A DNA stretch of 64,000 nucleotides from Pelomonas aquatica (lineage in GTDB: Bacteria; Pseudomonadota; Gammaproteobacteria; Burkholderiales; Burkholderiaceae_C), in the NCBI RefSeq assembly GCF_026712205.1, contig NZ_JAPPUW010000007.1:186001-250000 (forward strand). The letters are read 5' to 3'. Below, in pieces: positions 7,186-16,268 of the stretch; the stretch's first letter is position 1, and every line of letters starts with the position of its first letter. The notes under the pieces were generated by a model. That model searched no databases. It had not been told where the DNA came from and was given only the letters and a program-made list of their open reading frames with translations. Made by a program: the position numbers and the translations under genes.

Positions 7186-10100
7186 CTACCAGTCCAGCGA
7201 GAGCCGCACGGAGCCGTAGCGGCCACGCCAGTCGGCTTGCGTGATGTCGTAGTTCGGCACGCCGGAGACGTACTGCGGTTGCCGATTGGTCAGGTTGGCG
7301 ACGCTGACACCCAGCGTGCCCGCAGAGAAGGCCGTCAGCCATTGAGGCCACAGCTTCTTGAGATTGACGGTCGCAGCGACATCATGGATCCACCAGTCGC
7401 CAAGCTTCCTGTCGCTGGTGCCTGCGTCCCGATAGCCGCCCAGATAGCGGCTCGTCAGACCGACGCTCCACGCCCCCTCGTCCAGGCCCACCGACACCCG
7501 CCCCTTCCACTGAGGAGCCCAGAAATCCGTGAACCGGCGTCCGAGACGATCAACCGTAGGCGCGCCCGGCGCCAGCTGGACGCGGTAATCGTTGAATCGT
7601 GTAGCGCCCATCGCAGCGGTCAGCCGGCCGAGCGACGTCTTCCATCCGTAGGCCACGTCGACGTCCATGCCCGCCGTGTCCAGCCGACCGAAGTTGACTT
7701 CGGTGGACTTGATGCTGGTCACGACGCCCGGCTGACCGTTCACCGACGGCCCTCGCGTCACAAAGCCGGGGAACAAGGCCTCGTAGTTCAGTGCCGTCTG
7801 TGTGGGCAGGACGGCGATCATCGACCGGATCTTGAGCCGCCAGTAGGTGGCGCTGACTCGCGTGCCCAACCCGCCCTCCGGCTCCCACACGGCACCGATG
7901 CTCTGGGCCAGGCCTTTCTCGGGCTGCAAAGCCTTATTGGTCGTTCGCACGACGGTTCCGGAACTGAGAGCCTCGCCATTGCGTGCGGGATCGACCAGGC
8001 CGTAGTCGACGGCGTTGCTCAAGAGGTCCGGGACGTTGGTCTGCAACAGTGTCGGCGGCTTGAAAGAGCCGGCCGCGCACGCCCGGATGAGGACGTCGCG
8101 TACCGGCCGGACTTCCAGCCCTCCCTGGAAGGTGCTCGCAGAGCCGAAATCGCTGTAACGGTCCCGGCGCCCAGCCACCGTGACGGCCGCCAAGTTCCAG
8201 CCACGCGAGCCTTCTTCCGCAGCGGCCAGGAGCGGGGCGCGCAGTTCCCCGTACACCGCGGAGCTACGGCGGCTGCCGTGCAGATCGGTACCGGTGACGA
8301 CCATGTCGTACCAGTCGCGGGCAGCCTCAGCGCCGACGACCGCATCCACCGGGCCTGCCCAAAGCTGGCCCACGCTGCCACGCGCGACGGCACTGAGCTG
8401 ATCCTTGCGTCCCCGGTCGCGTCGTGAATCGTCGCTCAGGATGGCATCCAGGACGGCGTCGTTCGCGGCGCGTCCGGCCGTGAAGGGGTTGAACGAGGTT
8501 GCTGGGTTGGTCGACGCCAGCGCCGCAGCCAAAGCCGGGCGGTCGACGAACTGGTTCATCGCGACGACCGTCCCATGGTCACTGCTGGTCGAGGCGGTCA
8601 CCTCCGCATCCCAGTCTCCACCGAGGTCGCCCTTCACACCGGCCACGACGCGGGTGAAGGAGCCGCGGCGAAGGCTCGACACATCACCGTTTTCTGCGCC
8701 CAGCGCGGACGTCACCTTGACGTCCGCGCCAAAGGGATTGAAGAGGTTGGCCGCAGGTACAGTGACGCTGCTGAGAAGGATGCCCCGGCCCGGCCCTTCC
8801 AGGCGGTGATTCGTGAACATGACTTCACCGAATGCCGTCCAGTTGTCCCAGAGGCGTTGCTCGGCGAGCGAGTGCAGGCTGAAGGTCTGCGTGCCGTGGA
8901 ACAGCACGGAGCCGCCGCCGGTCGCGTAGAGATTGCAGAGATTGCTCGTACCGGCTGTCGCCTGGAAGTCGGCGACCGTCAGCGCCTTCCCCGGTGCGAC
9001 CTGCGGGATCGCCGCCGTGCTGGAGGTCAGGCCCGGCAGATTGCCGCTCAAGCTGCTGACGGTGCCTGGCGTGCAGTAAGGCAGCCGCCCATCGCTGCCG
9101 CCAATGCCGCGGTAGTCCACGTTCTTGAAGAAATCCCGGTCCTGCATCGTCAGCGGCGTGGCACGGCTGAACGCACCGACCAGCAGATAGTTGCCATCGG
9201 CGTTGTGACCACCGACGGCCAGGGAGATGCTGCCGTCCCCGAACCCGCGGCCCGAACCGAGCCGGGCAGACAACGACTGGCCGTTCATGGACTTCTTCAT
9301 GATGACATTGACCACGCCTGCCAGCGCGTCTCCGCCGTAAACGGCGGATGACCCGGACGGCACGACTTCAACACGCTCGATGGCTGCCAGCGGGATCAGG
9401 TTCAGGTTGAAAACGCTGCCCGTGCTTGAACCGACCGCCTGGACCTTCCGGCCGTTGACCAGCACCAGCGTGGATCCCAGTGGGAGGCCGCGCAGTTGCA
9501 CCGTGGCCTGTCCCGCCGTTCTGCTGAAAGCCCCCTCCCCGGCTGATGCCGACGACTCCGTCAGGCTAGCCAGGAACATCTGCAGATTGGGCTGGCCACT
9601 CTTCTCGATGTCCTTGCCGGTGTAGACATTCACGGGCGCCGGCCCTTCGGCCTCCAAGCGTCGAAGACGCGAGCCGGTGACTTCGACGCGGGTGAAGGAC
9701 TCGACCCTGGGTTGCTCGCCCGTCCCGGGCTGTCCCGTCGGCGCCGACGTTGGCTTGCCCGCCACGTCTTCGTCGGCCGACGCCTGCACCCCGGCGGACT
9801 GCGATGCTGCAATACCGGTGCGAAGCAAGGCGGGCGCGCTGTCCGCCGCAGGCGCCGACGCGGCAGCGGGCTTGGCCGCCCGCTTCACCACCACGACGCC
9901 CTCGGGCGACACCACGGACTCGAGCCCGGAGTCTTTCACGGCTGCGGCGATGGCCTCTGCACCGGAGAGGCGACCCGAGACGGCCTTGGCAGTGTGACCC
10001 GAGACGATCCTTGAATCGAACACCAATGGCACGCCGGTGACACGCGCAATTGCGCGCAGGGCGTCGCCCATGTCCTGGGAAGGCTGCTCGATCTGGTAGC

Positions 10101-10221
10101 GAGTCCAAACTGAGGGCTCGGCAGCCTCGACAAACCCGTAGCCCATGAACAGGGAGATGGCGACCGGAACAGGGAGCCAGCGCGCTGGTCGGCGACTCTT
10201 GGCTTTTGGCTTTGTGAGCAT
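7186..10221 (-). CDS. TonB-dependent receptor with STN signalling domain
   Basis: 1011 residues. Signal sequence 1-34, then an STN (secretin/TonB N-terminal) domain around 42-115 (DMGDALRAIARVTGVPLVFD), a Pro/Ala-rich linker, a plug from ~178 (VEVTGSRLRRL) and a 22-strand-type barrel ending YGSVRLSLDW. The STN domain marks a transducer that reports ligand binding to a FecR partner; fecR and the sigma gene are directly upstream. In lasso loci this receptor is thought to import the lasso peptide for cleavage by the periplasmic isopeptidase. Between fecR and this gene lies a small inverted repeat (GTTGTC 10238-10243 / GACAAC 10252-10257). Confidence 0.85.
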   Translation of the reverse strand: MLTKPKAKSRRPARWLPVPVAISLFMGYGFVEAAEPSVWTRYQIEQPSQDMGDALRAIARVTGVPLVFDSRIVSGHTAKAVSGRLSGAEAIAAAVKDSGLESVVSPEGVVVVKRAAKPAAASAPAADSAPALLRTGIAASQSAGVQASADEDVAGKPTSAPTGQPGTGEQPRVESFTRVEVTGSRLRRLEAEGPAPVNVYTGKDIEKSGQPNLQMFLASLTESSASAGEGAFSRTAGQATVQLRGLPLGSTLVLVNGRKVQAVGSSTGSVFNLNLIPLAAIERVEVVPSGSSAVYGGDALAGVVNVIMKKSMNGQSLSARLGSGRGFGDGSISLAVGGHNADGNYLLVGAFSRATPLTMQDRDFFKNVDYRGIGGSDGRLPYCTPGTVSSLSGNLPGLTSSTAAIPQVAPGKALTVADFQATAGTSNLCNLYATGGGSVLFHGTQTFSLHSLAEQRLWDNWTAFGEVMFTNHRLEGPGRGILLSSVTVPAANLFNPFGADVKVTSALGAENGDVSSLRRGSFTRVVAGVKGDLGGDWDAEVTASTSSDHGTVVAMNQFVDRPALAAALASTNPATSFNPFTAGRAANDAVLDAILSDDSRRDRGRKDQLSAVARGSVGQLWAGPVDAVVGAEAARDWYDMVVTGTDLHGSRRSSAVYGELRAPLLAAAEEGSRGWNLAAVTVAGRRDRYSDFGSASTFQGGLEVRPVRDVLIRACAAGSFKPPTLLQTNVPDLLSNAVDYGLVDPARNGEALSSGTVVRTTNKALQPEKGLAQSIGAVWEPEGGLGTRVSATYWRLKIRSMIAVLPTQTALNYEALFPGFVTRGPSVNGQPGVVTSIKSTEVNFGRLDTAGMDVDVAYGWKTSLGRLTAAMGATRFNDYRVQLAPGAPTVDRLGRRFTDFWAPQWKGRVSVGLDEGAWSVGLTSRYLGGYRDAGTSDRKLGDWWIHDVAATVNLKKLWPQWLTAFSAGTLGVSVANLTNRQPQYVSGVPNYDITQADWRGRYGSVRLSLDW

Positions 10222-10299
10222 CTCGTACCCTTTCTATGTTGTCGTCGGAGTGACAACTAGATGACGGGTTTGTCGAGAGAAAAATGGGCAGTGCTTCCC

Positions 10300-11358
10300 C
10301 TAGCCGCCTTTTTCCAGCTCCAGTCGTCCATCGACTTCACGGACCTTCAAGCCGTGCAACATCGCGACAGCATTGGCAAAAGCGACGCTGTCTCCCGTCT
10401 TGAAGACACCGCTGACGTCGAGCTGTTCCAGCCCCATGCCCTTTGACAACGTGATTTGTGTTCGGCTGTAGCGGTTGATCTCGTCGATGGCGGCCGCCAG
10501 CGGCGTGGCCTGGAACGCGATCTCGTTGTGCTTCCAGGCCATCGCGCGTTCGATATCCGGTCGATCTAACTTCGATTCCACGGCAGGCGCGTTCGCGCTC
10601 GGCCGGTGGTCAAGCGTCAGGCGATCTCCAGGCTTGAGCGTGACGGCTTGCTTCGGGGCCAGCGCATCCCCCCCCCCAACCGTCGGCCGGACGTTCACCT
10701 GCCCCTCGATAAGCGTCACCACGACGGCGTCTTCCCGCTTGGGCCCATCGACGAAGCGCACGGAGAAGGCCGTGCCGACGGCGATCACCTCGCTGCCCGC
10801 GACGCGCACGACGAACGGACGCCCAGGGTCCTTGGCGACCTCGAACAACGCCTCGCCGCCCCGGACCTCCACCGTGCGCCGCTTGGCGTCGAAGTCGACC
10901 CGCAGGTGCGTGTCCGTGTTGAGCAGCATCCGAGAGCCATCGTCGAGCAGGATGGACCGCTGCTCCCCAACGGCCGTGGCGTAGACGCCCTGCTCCCGCC
11001 ACTGCTGGACAAGCATCACCCCCCCAACGGCCAAGACAGCCAGGCAAGCAGGCGCCATCCACCGCCAGCTGGTACTGCGGCGAGGCGGGGCCGCCTCACG
11101 AAGTTCCTTGGCCCGCATGAACTCACGCGCGCCTTTCGACCGCGGAATCGCCTCCCAGACGTCGGTCGTCTTCTCGAAAGCCTCGCGGTGCGCTGGAGAC
11201 CGCTTCTGCCATTCGCGGAATGCGTCCTCCATCTTCCGATCTCGATCGGGCCCATGCAGCGCCGTGATCCACACCGCCGCTTCGGCGGCGATCTCTGGCG
11301 TCACCCTCGGCTTGTCGTCAGGGCTTTGACGCGCCTGCCCGGAGTCGCGAAGGCTCAT
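10300..11358 (-). CDS. FecR-family anti-sigma factor / signal transducer
   Basis: 352 residues from ATG 11358, whose ATGA overlaps the sigma stop codon, so translation is probably coupled. Cytoplasmic N-terminal DUF4880-like region (EIAAEAAVWITALHGP), one membrane segment (WMAPACLAVLAVGGVMLVQQW region, ~105-125), then a periplasmic FecR domain (ILLDDGSRMLLNTDTHLRV, GGEALFEVAKDPGRPFVV). It links the receptor STN domain to the sigma factor. Codons ~228-231 contain an uninterrupted G10 tract (plus-strand C10 at 10668-10677). Slippage there would remove the last third of the protein. Confidence 0.85.
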   Translation of the reverse strand: MSLRDSGQARQSPDDKPRVTPEIAAEAAVWITALHGPDRDRKMEDAFREWQKRSPAHREAFEKTTDVWEAIPRSKGAREFMRAKELREAAPPRRSTSWRWMAPACLAVLAVGGVMLVQQWREQGVYATAVGEQRSILLDDGSRMLLNTDTHLRVDFDAKRRTVEVRGGEALFEVAKDPGRPFVVRVAGSEVIAVGTAFSVRFVDGPKREDAVVVTLIEGQVNVRPTVGGGDALAPKQAVTLKPGDRLTLDHRPSANAPAVESKLDRPDIERAMAWKHNEIAFQATPLAAAIDEINRYSRTQITLSKGMGLEQLDVSGVFKTGDSVAFANAVAMLHGLKVREVDGRLELEKGG

Positions 11359-11840
11359 GGGTACCAACCCTGCATCCAGCTCGCCACCCGAAACATGCCC
11401 TTGGAGACGATGTGCTGCACCGTACTGATGTGCAGCTTGTGCCGGGCGGCAATCTGCTCGTAGCTCAGGCCTTCCATGCGGTGCTCATAGACCATCGTCC
11501 GGCAGCGGTCGTCGAGGCGGGCCATGCAGACTTCCAGACGCCTGGACTGCTCACGGCTGAGGACCGCGTCTTCAACGCTCGGCATGGGGTCCACCAGCAC
11601 CACGTTCTCCAGTTGCTCCACCTCGCCGCGGCTTTCGCGTTCACGATGATGGTCGATGGAGATGTTCATCGCCGTTGTCATGAAGAGCCCCTGCAGATTG
11701 TCGACGTGGTTCGCCTTGGCGTAGTCGGTCACACGGAGGTAGGCGTCCTGCAGATAGTCCTCTGCGTCCGCCTCGGTACGGCCGCGCCTGACCAGCGCGG
11801 CCTTGGCATCGGAGAATAGCTTCAGCCAGTCGATCTTCAT
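11355..11840 (-). CDS. ECF sigma factor, FecI type
   Basis: 161 residues from ATG 11840 (MKIDWLKLFSDAKAALVRRG). Region 2 has DAEDYLQDAYLRVTDYAK and the NLQGLFMTTAMNISIDHHRR-like helix; region 4 has MEGLSYEQIAARHKLHISTV. It is predicted to drive the receptor/isopeptidase genes in response to ligand passed through FecR. It starts 11 nt after the stop of the transposase-derived gene and overlaps fecR by 4 nt. Confidence 0.85.
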   Translation of the reverse strand: MKIDWLKLFSDAKAALVRRGRTEADAEDYLQDAYLRVTDYAKANHVDNLQGLFMTTAMNISIDHHRERESRGEVEQLENVVLVDPMPSVEDAVLSREQSRRLEVCMARLDDRCRTMVYEHRMEGLSYEQIAARHKLHISTVQHIVSKGMFRVASWMQGWYP

Positions 11841-11851
11841 GGCAATACCCG

Positions 11852-12664
11852 TTAGGCCAGCACAGGTGTGCCTAGGGCACCACCCGATGCCGGCGCAACT
11901 CGGCCGGACAGCGATACGCACGCGTCGCGCGCAAGCCGCCTCGCCTCAAGCTCACGATAGAGCCGCTGGTCGACGCGTTGAAGCGCCGCAGCGACAAACT
12001 CGAACGCTTCGCACGAGTCGACGAATGGGCCATGTCGAAATACCGCTCGCATCAAACGCTCATGCACCTCAATAGCGGTTCGGTCGACCGAACGGACCAG
12101 CTGCCGATACGGTTCGGGCAGCGCAAAGAGCGGCTGAAATCCTGCTACTGCTTCATCCCACTGCTCCAGGATCCGTGGGTATCTTTCACGCCAGTCAGCG
12201 CTTGAAATACCGGGCAGTGCGGCCACAACCGGTTCAGCGGGACGGGCCGCCGCGGCTCGAAGCAGCCCGGACATAACTGTACGATGGGCTGACCGCACCG
12301 AGGCCAGCGCAACGGCGAGCGACTGCTCGATGGACGGCAACAGAACTGCGCGGGGATAAGCAGCATTGAACGCGGACTGCGAAGCCGCCAAGTCGCCAGA
12401 GGCGTAGGTGATGTACTCGACGCCACGGTCGTAGAGACCACCGAACACTTCCGCCGGGATTGCGCCATCGTCGTTCGAATTCCAAGCGCCCAGGATCTCG
12501 CAATCTCCGTTGATCAACGTTCCGAGCGCCCACCAAATCGTTCGGCTTGGCGCGACAGAGCCCACAACCTGCAGTCGCGAAGCGGCACTGAAGGTAGCCA
12601 CCGAGTAGCGCTTGCACAGCGGCCGGCTCAGCCAATATTTCGCCCTATCTCCGACATTGTTCAT
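11852..12664 (-). CDS. catalytically degenerate IS256-type transposase homologue
   Basis: 270 residues from ATG 12664 (AGGAG 7 nt upstream). It aligns by eye along the catalytic half of mutator/IS256 transposases: W-x-x-RPL, ALGTLINGDCEILGAW for GvnldGerevLGlw, GGLYDRGVEYI for dLknRGvedv, SAFNAAYPRA for eAieavfPea, WRERYPRILEQW, and RTAIEVHERLMRA for TTNaiEslnrqlR. The first catalytic Asp position reads Ser (ATFSAA), the CivH motif is lost, and Glu is retained. The frame is intact and it sits 11 nt upstream of the sigma gene, so it looks domesticated and co-transcribed. Its role is unknown; a regulatory DNA-binding role is inference. Confidence 0.55.
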   Translation of the reverse strand: MNNVGDRAKYWLSRPLCKRYSVATFSAASRLQVVGSVAPSRTIWWALGTLINGDCEILGAWNSNDDGAIPAEVFGGLYDRGVEYITYASGDLAASQSAFNAAYPRAVLLPSIEQSLAVALASVRSAHRTVMSGLLRAAAARPAEPVVAALPGISSADWRERYPRILEQWDEAVAGFQPLFALPEPYRQLVRSVDRTAIEVHERLMRAVFRHGPFVDSCEAFEFVAAALQRVDQRLYRELEARRLARDACVSLSGRVAPASGGALGTPVLA

Positions 12665-12843
12665 CGTGTCACTCCTAGACTCGAACACCGTCAGTGCGGT
12701 CTAGTTTTGACAACCAAGCCACGCAGACTCAACTAATTTAGTTGATTTTTTGAATGCGCGCCTTCAGTGTCAACCTTTTGATGTGTTACGCCAATTGACG
12801 CCGCCGTCCAGCATCCCCGCTGCTTCAAACTGGAGAGCCAGCG
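12665..12843. promoter_or_regulatory. divergent promoter region with palindromic operator candidate
   Basis: CAACTAATTTAGTTG (12730-12744) is a perfect 7-bp inverted repeat with a 1-nt centre, midway between the minus-strand operon (start 12664) and the XRE gene (start 12844). TTGACA occurs facing right at 12707-12712 and facing left at 12774-12769, the latter 17 nt before a weak AAAAAT. The repeat is well placed as the operator of the adjacent XRE repressor. The T-run after it makes a weak terminator an alternative. Confidence 0.4.
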
Positions 12844-13182
12844 GTGCAGTCGGAAGACGTAATCAACAAGAGGTTTGGGAGGACGATTGCAAAGAAGCGG
12901 AAGGCTGCCGGCTACACCCAGGAACAGGTTTCTGCTCACCTTGAAATCGGTAAGGAAGCGTTCTCACGCATCGAACGCGGCATAAACGGCGTGAGCGTCG
13001 GCAAGCTGTTTGCGTTGGCCGACTTGTTCGGATGCGGGGTCGAGACGTTCTTCGTAGAAGCGGCACCGGTAGCCAAGGCTGATTCCACGGATAGCTTGCT
13101 CGCCGGTTTGTCCGAGGCGGACCGACAGCTTGTTGTTCTGATTGTTGAGAAGCTAGCAGCCAGGCTCAAAGCGCCTCGATGA
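12844..13182 (+). CDS. XRE-family HTH regulator
   Basis: 112 residues from GTG 12844. An HTH_3 domain occupies residues ~8-68 (RTIAKKRKAAGYTQEQVSAH, FSRIERGINGVSVGKLFALA), followed by a short acidic and then hydrophobic tail. Such small repressors commonly control mobile-element modules. It diverges from the transposase/sigma operon and may bind the palindrome between them. Confidence 0.75.
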   Translation: MQSEDVINKRFGRTIAKKRKAAGYTQEQVSAHLEIGKEAFSRIERGINGVSVGKLFALADLFGCGVETFFVEAAPVAKADSTDSLLAGLSEADRQLVVLIVEKLAARLKAPR

Positions 13183-13416
13183 TTCACGCGGGCGTCTACA
13201 CGGCCACGAGGAAGTACGAGAGATGGGCGGGCGCCCATCCCGTTTGAAGCCGGGGCTGCAAGGGTGCCGCCAGCCGGTCCACATGCTGGACTGCCGTCGC
13301 ACCGGTATTGACAGAACTGCCGCGCCGCCGTGAGACGGGGATTCACCCTTGAATACCGCCGTCGCACGCCGTGCAGCGAGACCTACGCTCGGTGAACCCA
13401 CCAGAAGGAGTTCGTC

Positions 13417-13647
13417 ATGAGCGATCCAAGGCTGCGCGTCACTGCACCGGAACCCACCCCCGACCCATCAGACACGCTGAGGCTGCCGAAGGTCCGTCAA
13501 CGAACCGGACTCGGCCGCTCGACCATCTACCGCCTCATCGCCCAGGGCCAGTTCCCGTGTGCGGTGCAACTGACGCCGCGGGCTGTCGGCTGGCACAAGG
13601 CCGACATCGACGCCTGGCTCGCGGCACGGCCAAGAGCAGCTCAGTGA
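13417..13647 (+). CDS. AlpA-type excisionase/regulator
   Basis: 76 residues from ATG 13417 with a clear RBS (AGAAGGAG). The MerR-like winged-helix core LPKVRQRTGLGRSTIYRLIA...FP...VGWHKADIDAWLAAR is characteristic of AlpA proteins, which act as excisionases or activators of integrase genes in islands. It overlaps the opposite-strand gene at its 3' end by 7 nt. Confidence 0.8.
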   Translation: MSDPRLRVTAPEPTPDPSDTLRLPKVRQRTGLGRSTIYRLIAQGQFPCAVQLTPRAVGWHKADIDAWLAARPRAAQ

Positions 13648-13967
13648 CCGGCGGCCACCCAAAAGGCCAGCTTCATCACCAAGCCGACCAGAAATAGAAG
13701 TGCCGCCGCACGTGCCACCCACCAGGTAGTGAACCAATACCGATGGTTCGCAAAAAGCGCGCCACAGAGCCTGAACAAGGCAAACAGTGCGGCCACGAAG
13801 ATGACCATGCCAGCGCCTCTGCCCGCCCCGGGTATTTGAAGCACAAGCATCGCCCCAGCAAGCGGCCAAGCCACCGCGTCGAGCGCTGCAAGCCATCGGC
13901 GGCCCGACCAGTACGGAGCATCTGGCCGCGGCTCACGTTGCACGAAGACGATCATTTCCATCCCCAT
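13641..13967 (-). CDS. small inner-membrane protein, unknown function
   Basis: About 108 residues; the start is uncertain (ATG 13967, 13961 or 13955, or TTG 13982) as no clear RBS is visible. Three hydrophobic segments (LAALDAVAWPLAGAMLVLQI, MVIFVAALFALFRLCGALF, AAALLFLVGLVMKLAFWVA) imply a multi-pass membrane protein. It is convergent with the AlpA gene. I recognise no family. Confidence 0.45.
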   Translation of the reverse strand: MGMEMIVFVQREPRPDAPYWSGRRWLAALDAVAWPLAGAMLVLQIPGAGRGAGMVIFVAALFALFRLCGALFANHRYWFTTWWVARAAALLFLVGLVMKLAFWVAAGH

Positions 13968-13982
13968 CAGCGCGACAAACAA

Positions 13983-14369
13983 TAACGCGCAGACTCAATG
14001 GAATCAACAACGCGCCCGCGATAGGGATCGCATGGAAACAGTTCGTAAATCTGGGGCGATTCGTGCACCCCACGTTTTCCACCGGACGACTGAGCGCGGG
14101 AAATTTCTGAAGGAACCTATTCAGTGAATACCCTATCCGCTCGACCAACCGAACGCGACCACGGGATAAACGTTCGGCCGAACTGGCTCTGTGGGACGCT
14201 GAGAGACATAGACAAAAGCTCGCGCAGCAACCTCGCAACCGTTCGGTCGACGATGCGCGTGGCTAGACACGGCAGCGACAACGTTCTGCAATTCGTCCGG
14301 GGGCGTTTCATCCGCTGCTGCAACGCGACAAAGAGCGCAGTGCATTCCGGCGTGCCACAGGAGAAGGGG
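13983..14369. promoter_or_regulatory. intergenic region with a 12-bp palindrome
   Basis: Nothing coding is convincing in this 387-base stretch. GTTCGGCCGAAC (14172-14183) is a perfect palindrome upstream of the gene pair that includes a LuxR-type regulator, so it is a candidate binding site. It does not match a canonical lux box. AGGAG at 14359-14363 is the RBS of the next gene. Confidence 0.3.
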
Positions 14370-14804
14370 ATGGACTCAGACGACATTGCTGCCAGCAACG
14401 GCGCACGGCGCAGCGCTGCATTTCGCGCCCTCCACCGCAAGCTTGACCCCATCGACGGGCCTCGAAATCTGGGAGCAAAGCGGCTCGCACTGCGCGACCA
14501 GCGGCATCGACAGGATGTGGCCGACTGGCATGTCGGTCTACTGAAGACCGGTGGCCAGGGAACCTGCGTCCTCATCTCATGCAGCGGCACTGTCGCGTTC
14601 GCCATCGCTCAAACGCCAACCGGACTGTTCATCGAGAAGCGCTGCTGCCCGCCGACCGGTCCGCGGACCTCGCATGCCATGCGCTTCGAAGACAGGTCGA
14701 CGTTCGACCAATGGTGCGACATCGAGCCCACCCGCTTCGACGATCCACTGCTGTGCGATCTCCTGCGCCGCCGCGGCCATGAAATCTTCGCCGGACACGG
14801 CTGA
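14370..14804 (+). CDS. hypothetical protein paired with a LuxR-type regulator
   Basis: 144 residues from ATG 14370, chosen over an upstream ATG at 14124 because AGGAG sits 6 nt before it and the preceding 82 residues look non-coding. No recognised domain; a central segment (GTCVLISCSGTVAFAIAQTP) could be a beta-rich core, and the C-terminus (FDDPLLCDLLRRRGHEIF) is charged. It overlaps the LuxR gene start by 26 nt, which suggests co-expression. Confidence 0.45.
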   Translation: MDSDDIAASNGARRSAAFRALHRKLDPIDGPRNLGAKRLALRDQRHRQDVADWHVGLLKTGGQGTCVLISCSGTVAFAIAQTPTGLFIEKRCCPPTGPRTSHAMRFEDRSTFDQWCDIEPTRFDDPLLCDLLRRRGHEIFAGHG

Positions 14805-15558
14805 TCCGCTCGGCCAGGAGGCGCTGCCAACCGTGCCAGCTGACTCCCTGGGGGTACTCAGCCTACTGCCCGGCATCGCCACGGCAGCCAGCGAGCAGGC
14901 AGCCGTTGAGTTGTTCTGGCATGCAGTGCGTCAAATCGGGGCCGACTCCGGCGTGTTCCTTAGCGCGATCAAGGACGATGCCACTCGAACGTCCATCAGG
15001 TCACTGCTCGCCTGCGATCCGCGATGGGCGCTCGAGTACTCCCGCGTCGACTGGCACGACCATGACCCGTGGCTCAGACACGCTCTCGATAGCCAGACGC
15101 CGATCCGCAATGAAGAGCTACGCGTGCGTTCAGGCGAGCAAGAGTTCATCGGACGGTCGGTGGCCCTCGGCTTCGCTTCGACCGTCGTTGTCCCCGCCCC
15201 CACCTGCTTCGGCGGCGCTCGGTTTGGCGTGTTGGTCCTCGGCTCGAGGAATCCGGACCGCTTCAGCGGCACCGACTACGAAATGATCAGGATCGTCGCG
15301 CGGGCGCTCGCGATGGAACTCCACGAATGGTTGCTGCGTGCCCTGCGCGACGACCTGCTCGAGAGGTCAAACATCACGCACGACGAGATCGAGTTGCTGC
15401 GTCACGAAGCGGCAGGTCACACCAGCAAGATGGTCGCAGCCGCTTTGGGCATCAAGCCAAAGATCGTGGACTACCGGTTTCAGCGCGTGAGCGCAAAGCT
15501 CAACGCCCCGGACCGCCGAACCGCGATGCGTATCGCGCGCCTGTACGGACTGATCTGA
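14779..15558 (+). CDS. LuxR-family transcriptional regulator
   Basis: 259 residues from ATG 14779. The N-terminal ~170 residues fit an autoinducer-binding domain (SRVDWHDHDPWLRHAL, then GFASTVVVPAPTCFGGARFG). The C-terminal HTH reads LLRHEAAGHTSKMVAAALGI...KPKIVDYRFQRVSAKLNAPDR, the LuxR (GerE) pattern. No luxI homologue is present in the window, so it would be a solo regulator. It lies just upstream of the T4SS operon, 128 nt from the first T4SS gene, and could control conjugation genes. Confidence 0.75.
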   Translation: MKSSPDTADPLGQEALPTVPADSLGVLSLLPGIATAASEQAAVELFWHAVRQIGADSGVFLSAIKDDATRTSIRSLLACDPRWALEYSRVDWHDHDPWLRHALDSQTPIRNEELRVRSGEQEFIGRSVALGFASTVVVPAPTCFGGARFGVLVLGSRNPDRFSGTDYEMIRIVARALAMELHEWLLRALRDDLLERSNITHDEIELLRHEAAGHTSKMVAAALGIKPKIVDYRFQRVSAKLNAPDRRTAMRIARLYGLI

Positions 15559-15686
15559 CACCAGTTCGGGAATTCGATCCCGAATGCCGTACCCATCAGG
15601 GCTCACGCAAGAACTAATTTGACTTCATGGCTCGCAACGAGCCGTACGACGCGCCGGAGAGGGCGCGATTCAGCGAGGTCAATGCC

Positions 15687-16259
15687 ATGAAGTCCAATGT
15701 CTTTCCGCAGGCACTCCAGCCGGGCGGTTCGAATGTTCTCCGCACCCGCCAACACCGGCTGACGCTCTGCTGGTTCAGCAGCTTCGCGGCAGTATTTGCG
15801 GCAATGCTGCCTTTGCCGGCCCGTGCAGTGGACGGCTGCACCGTGCTGCTCTGCCTGGCAGCGCCCAGCTGGCGGTCGATCGAACAATGCGTGCCTCCGG
15901 TCCGGCAAGTGTTGCGCGACCTCGCGCGCGGCAAGCCGTTCCCGACATGCGCGATGGCCGGCGCAGGCAACACCGCCAGCCACACCTGGTCGGCAGCCCC
16001 GAATTTCTGCCCGCAGCAATACACCCGTGTTTATGACGGGCCCAACGGCGCTCTCTACACCTGCGACTACGACGGCGCCATCTCGGTGACGGTCGACGGC
16101 GTCCCGTTCGCACGGACCTGGTGGTCCATGAGCGGCGACTCCGTGACCGACTTCAGCCCCGCGGCCAAAGCCCAGCTCGGCACCTGGGACAAGCGCTTCG
16201 ACGACGAGTTCGCCGCATGGCTGGCCAACCAGCCTGCCAGCGCCGCGCCGCAGTACTGA
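15687..16259 (+). CDS. TrbM/KikA-like exported T4SS accessory protein
   Basis: 190 residues from ATG 15687 (GAGGT 7 nt upstream; an in-frame start at 15627 is less likely). A hydrophobic signal (LTLCWFSSFAAVFAAMLPLP, ARA) is followed by a Cys-rich domain beginning VDGCTVLLCLAAPSW. The spacing of cysteines (C-vllCL ... C-p-v ... P-C) resembles TrbM/MpfK proteins of conjugation systems. First gene of the virB-type operon, 9 nt before the virB1 gene. The family call is tentative. Confidence 0.5.
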   Translation: MKSNVFPQALQPGGSNVLRTRQHRLTLCWFSSFAAVFAAMLPLPARAVDGCTVLLCLAAPSWRSIEQCVPPVRQVLRDLARGKPFPTCAMAGAGNTASHTWSAAPNFCPQQYTRVYDGPNGALYTCDYDGAISVTVDGVPFARTWWSMSGDSVTDFSPAAKAQLGTWDKRFDDEFAAWLANQPASAAPQY

Positions 16260-16268
16260 GCCGCCGCC

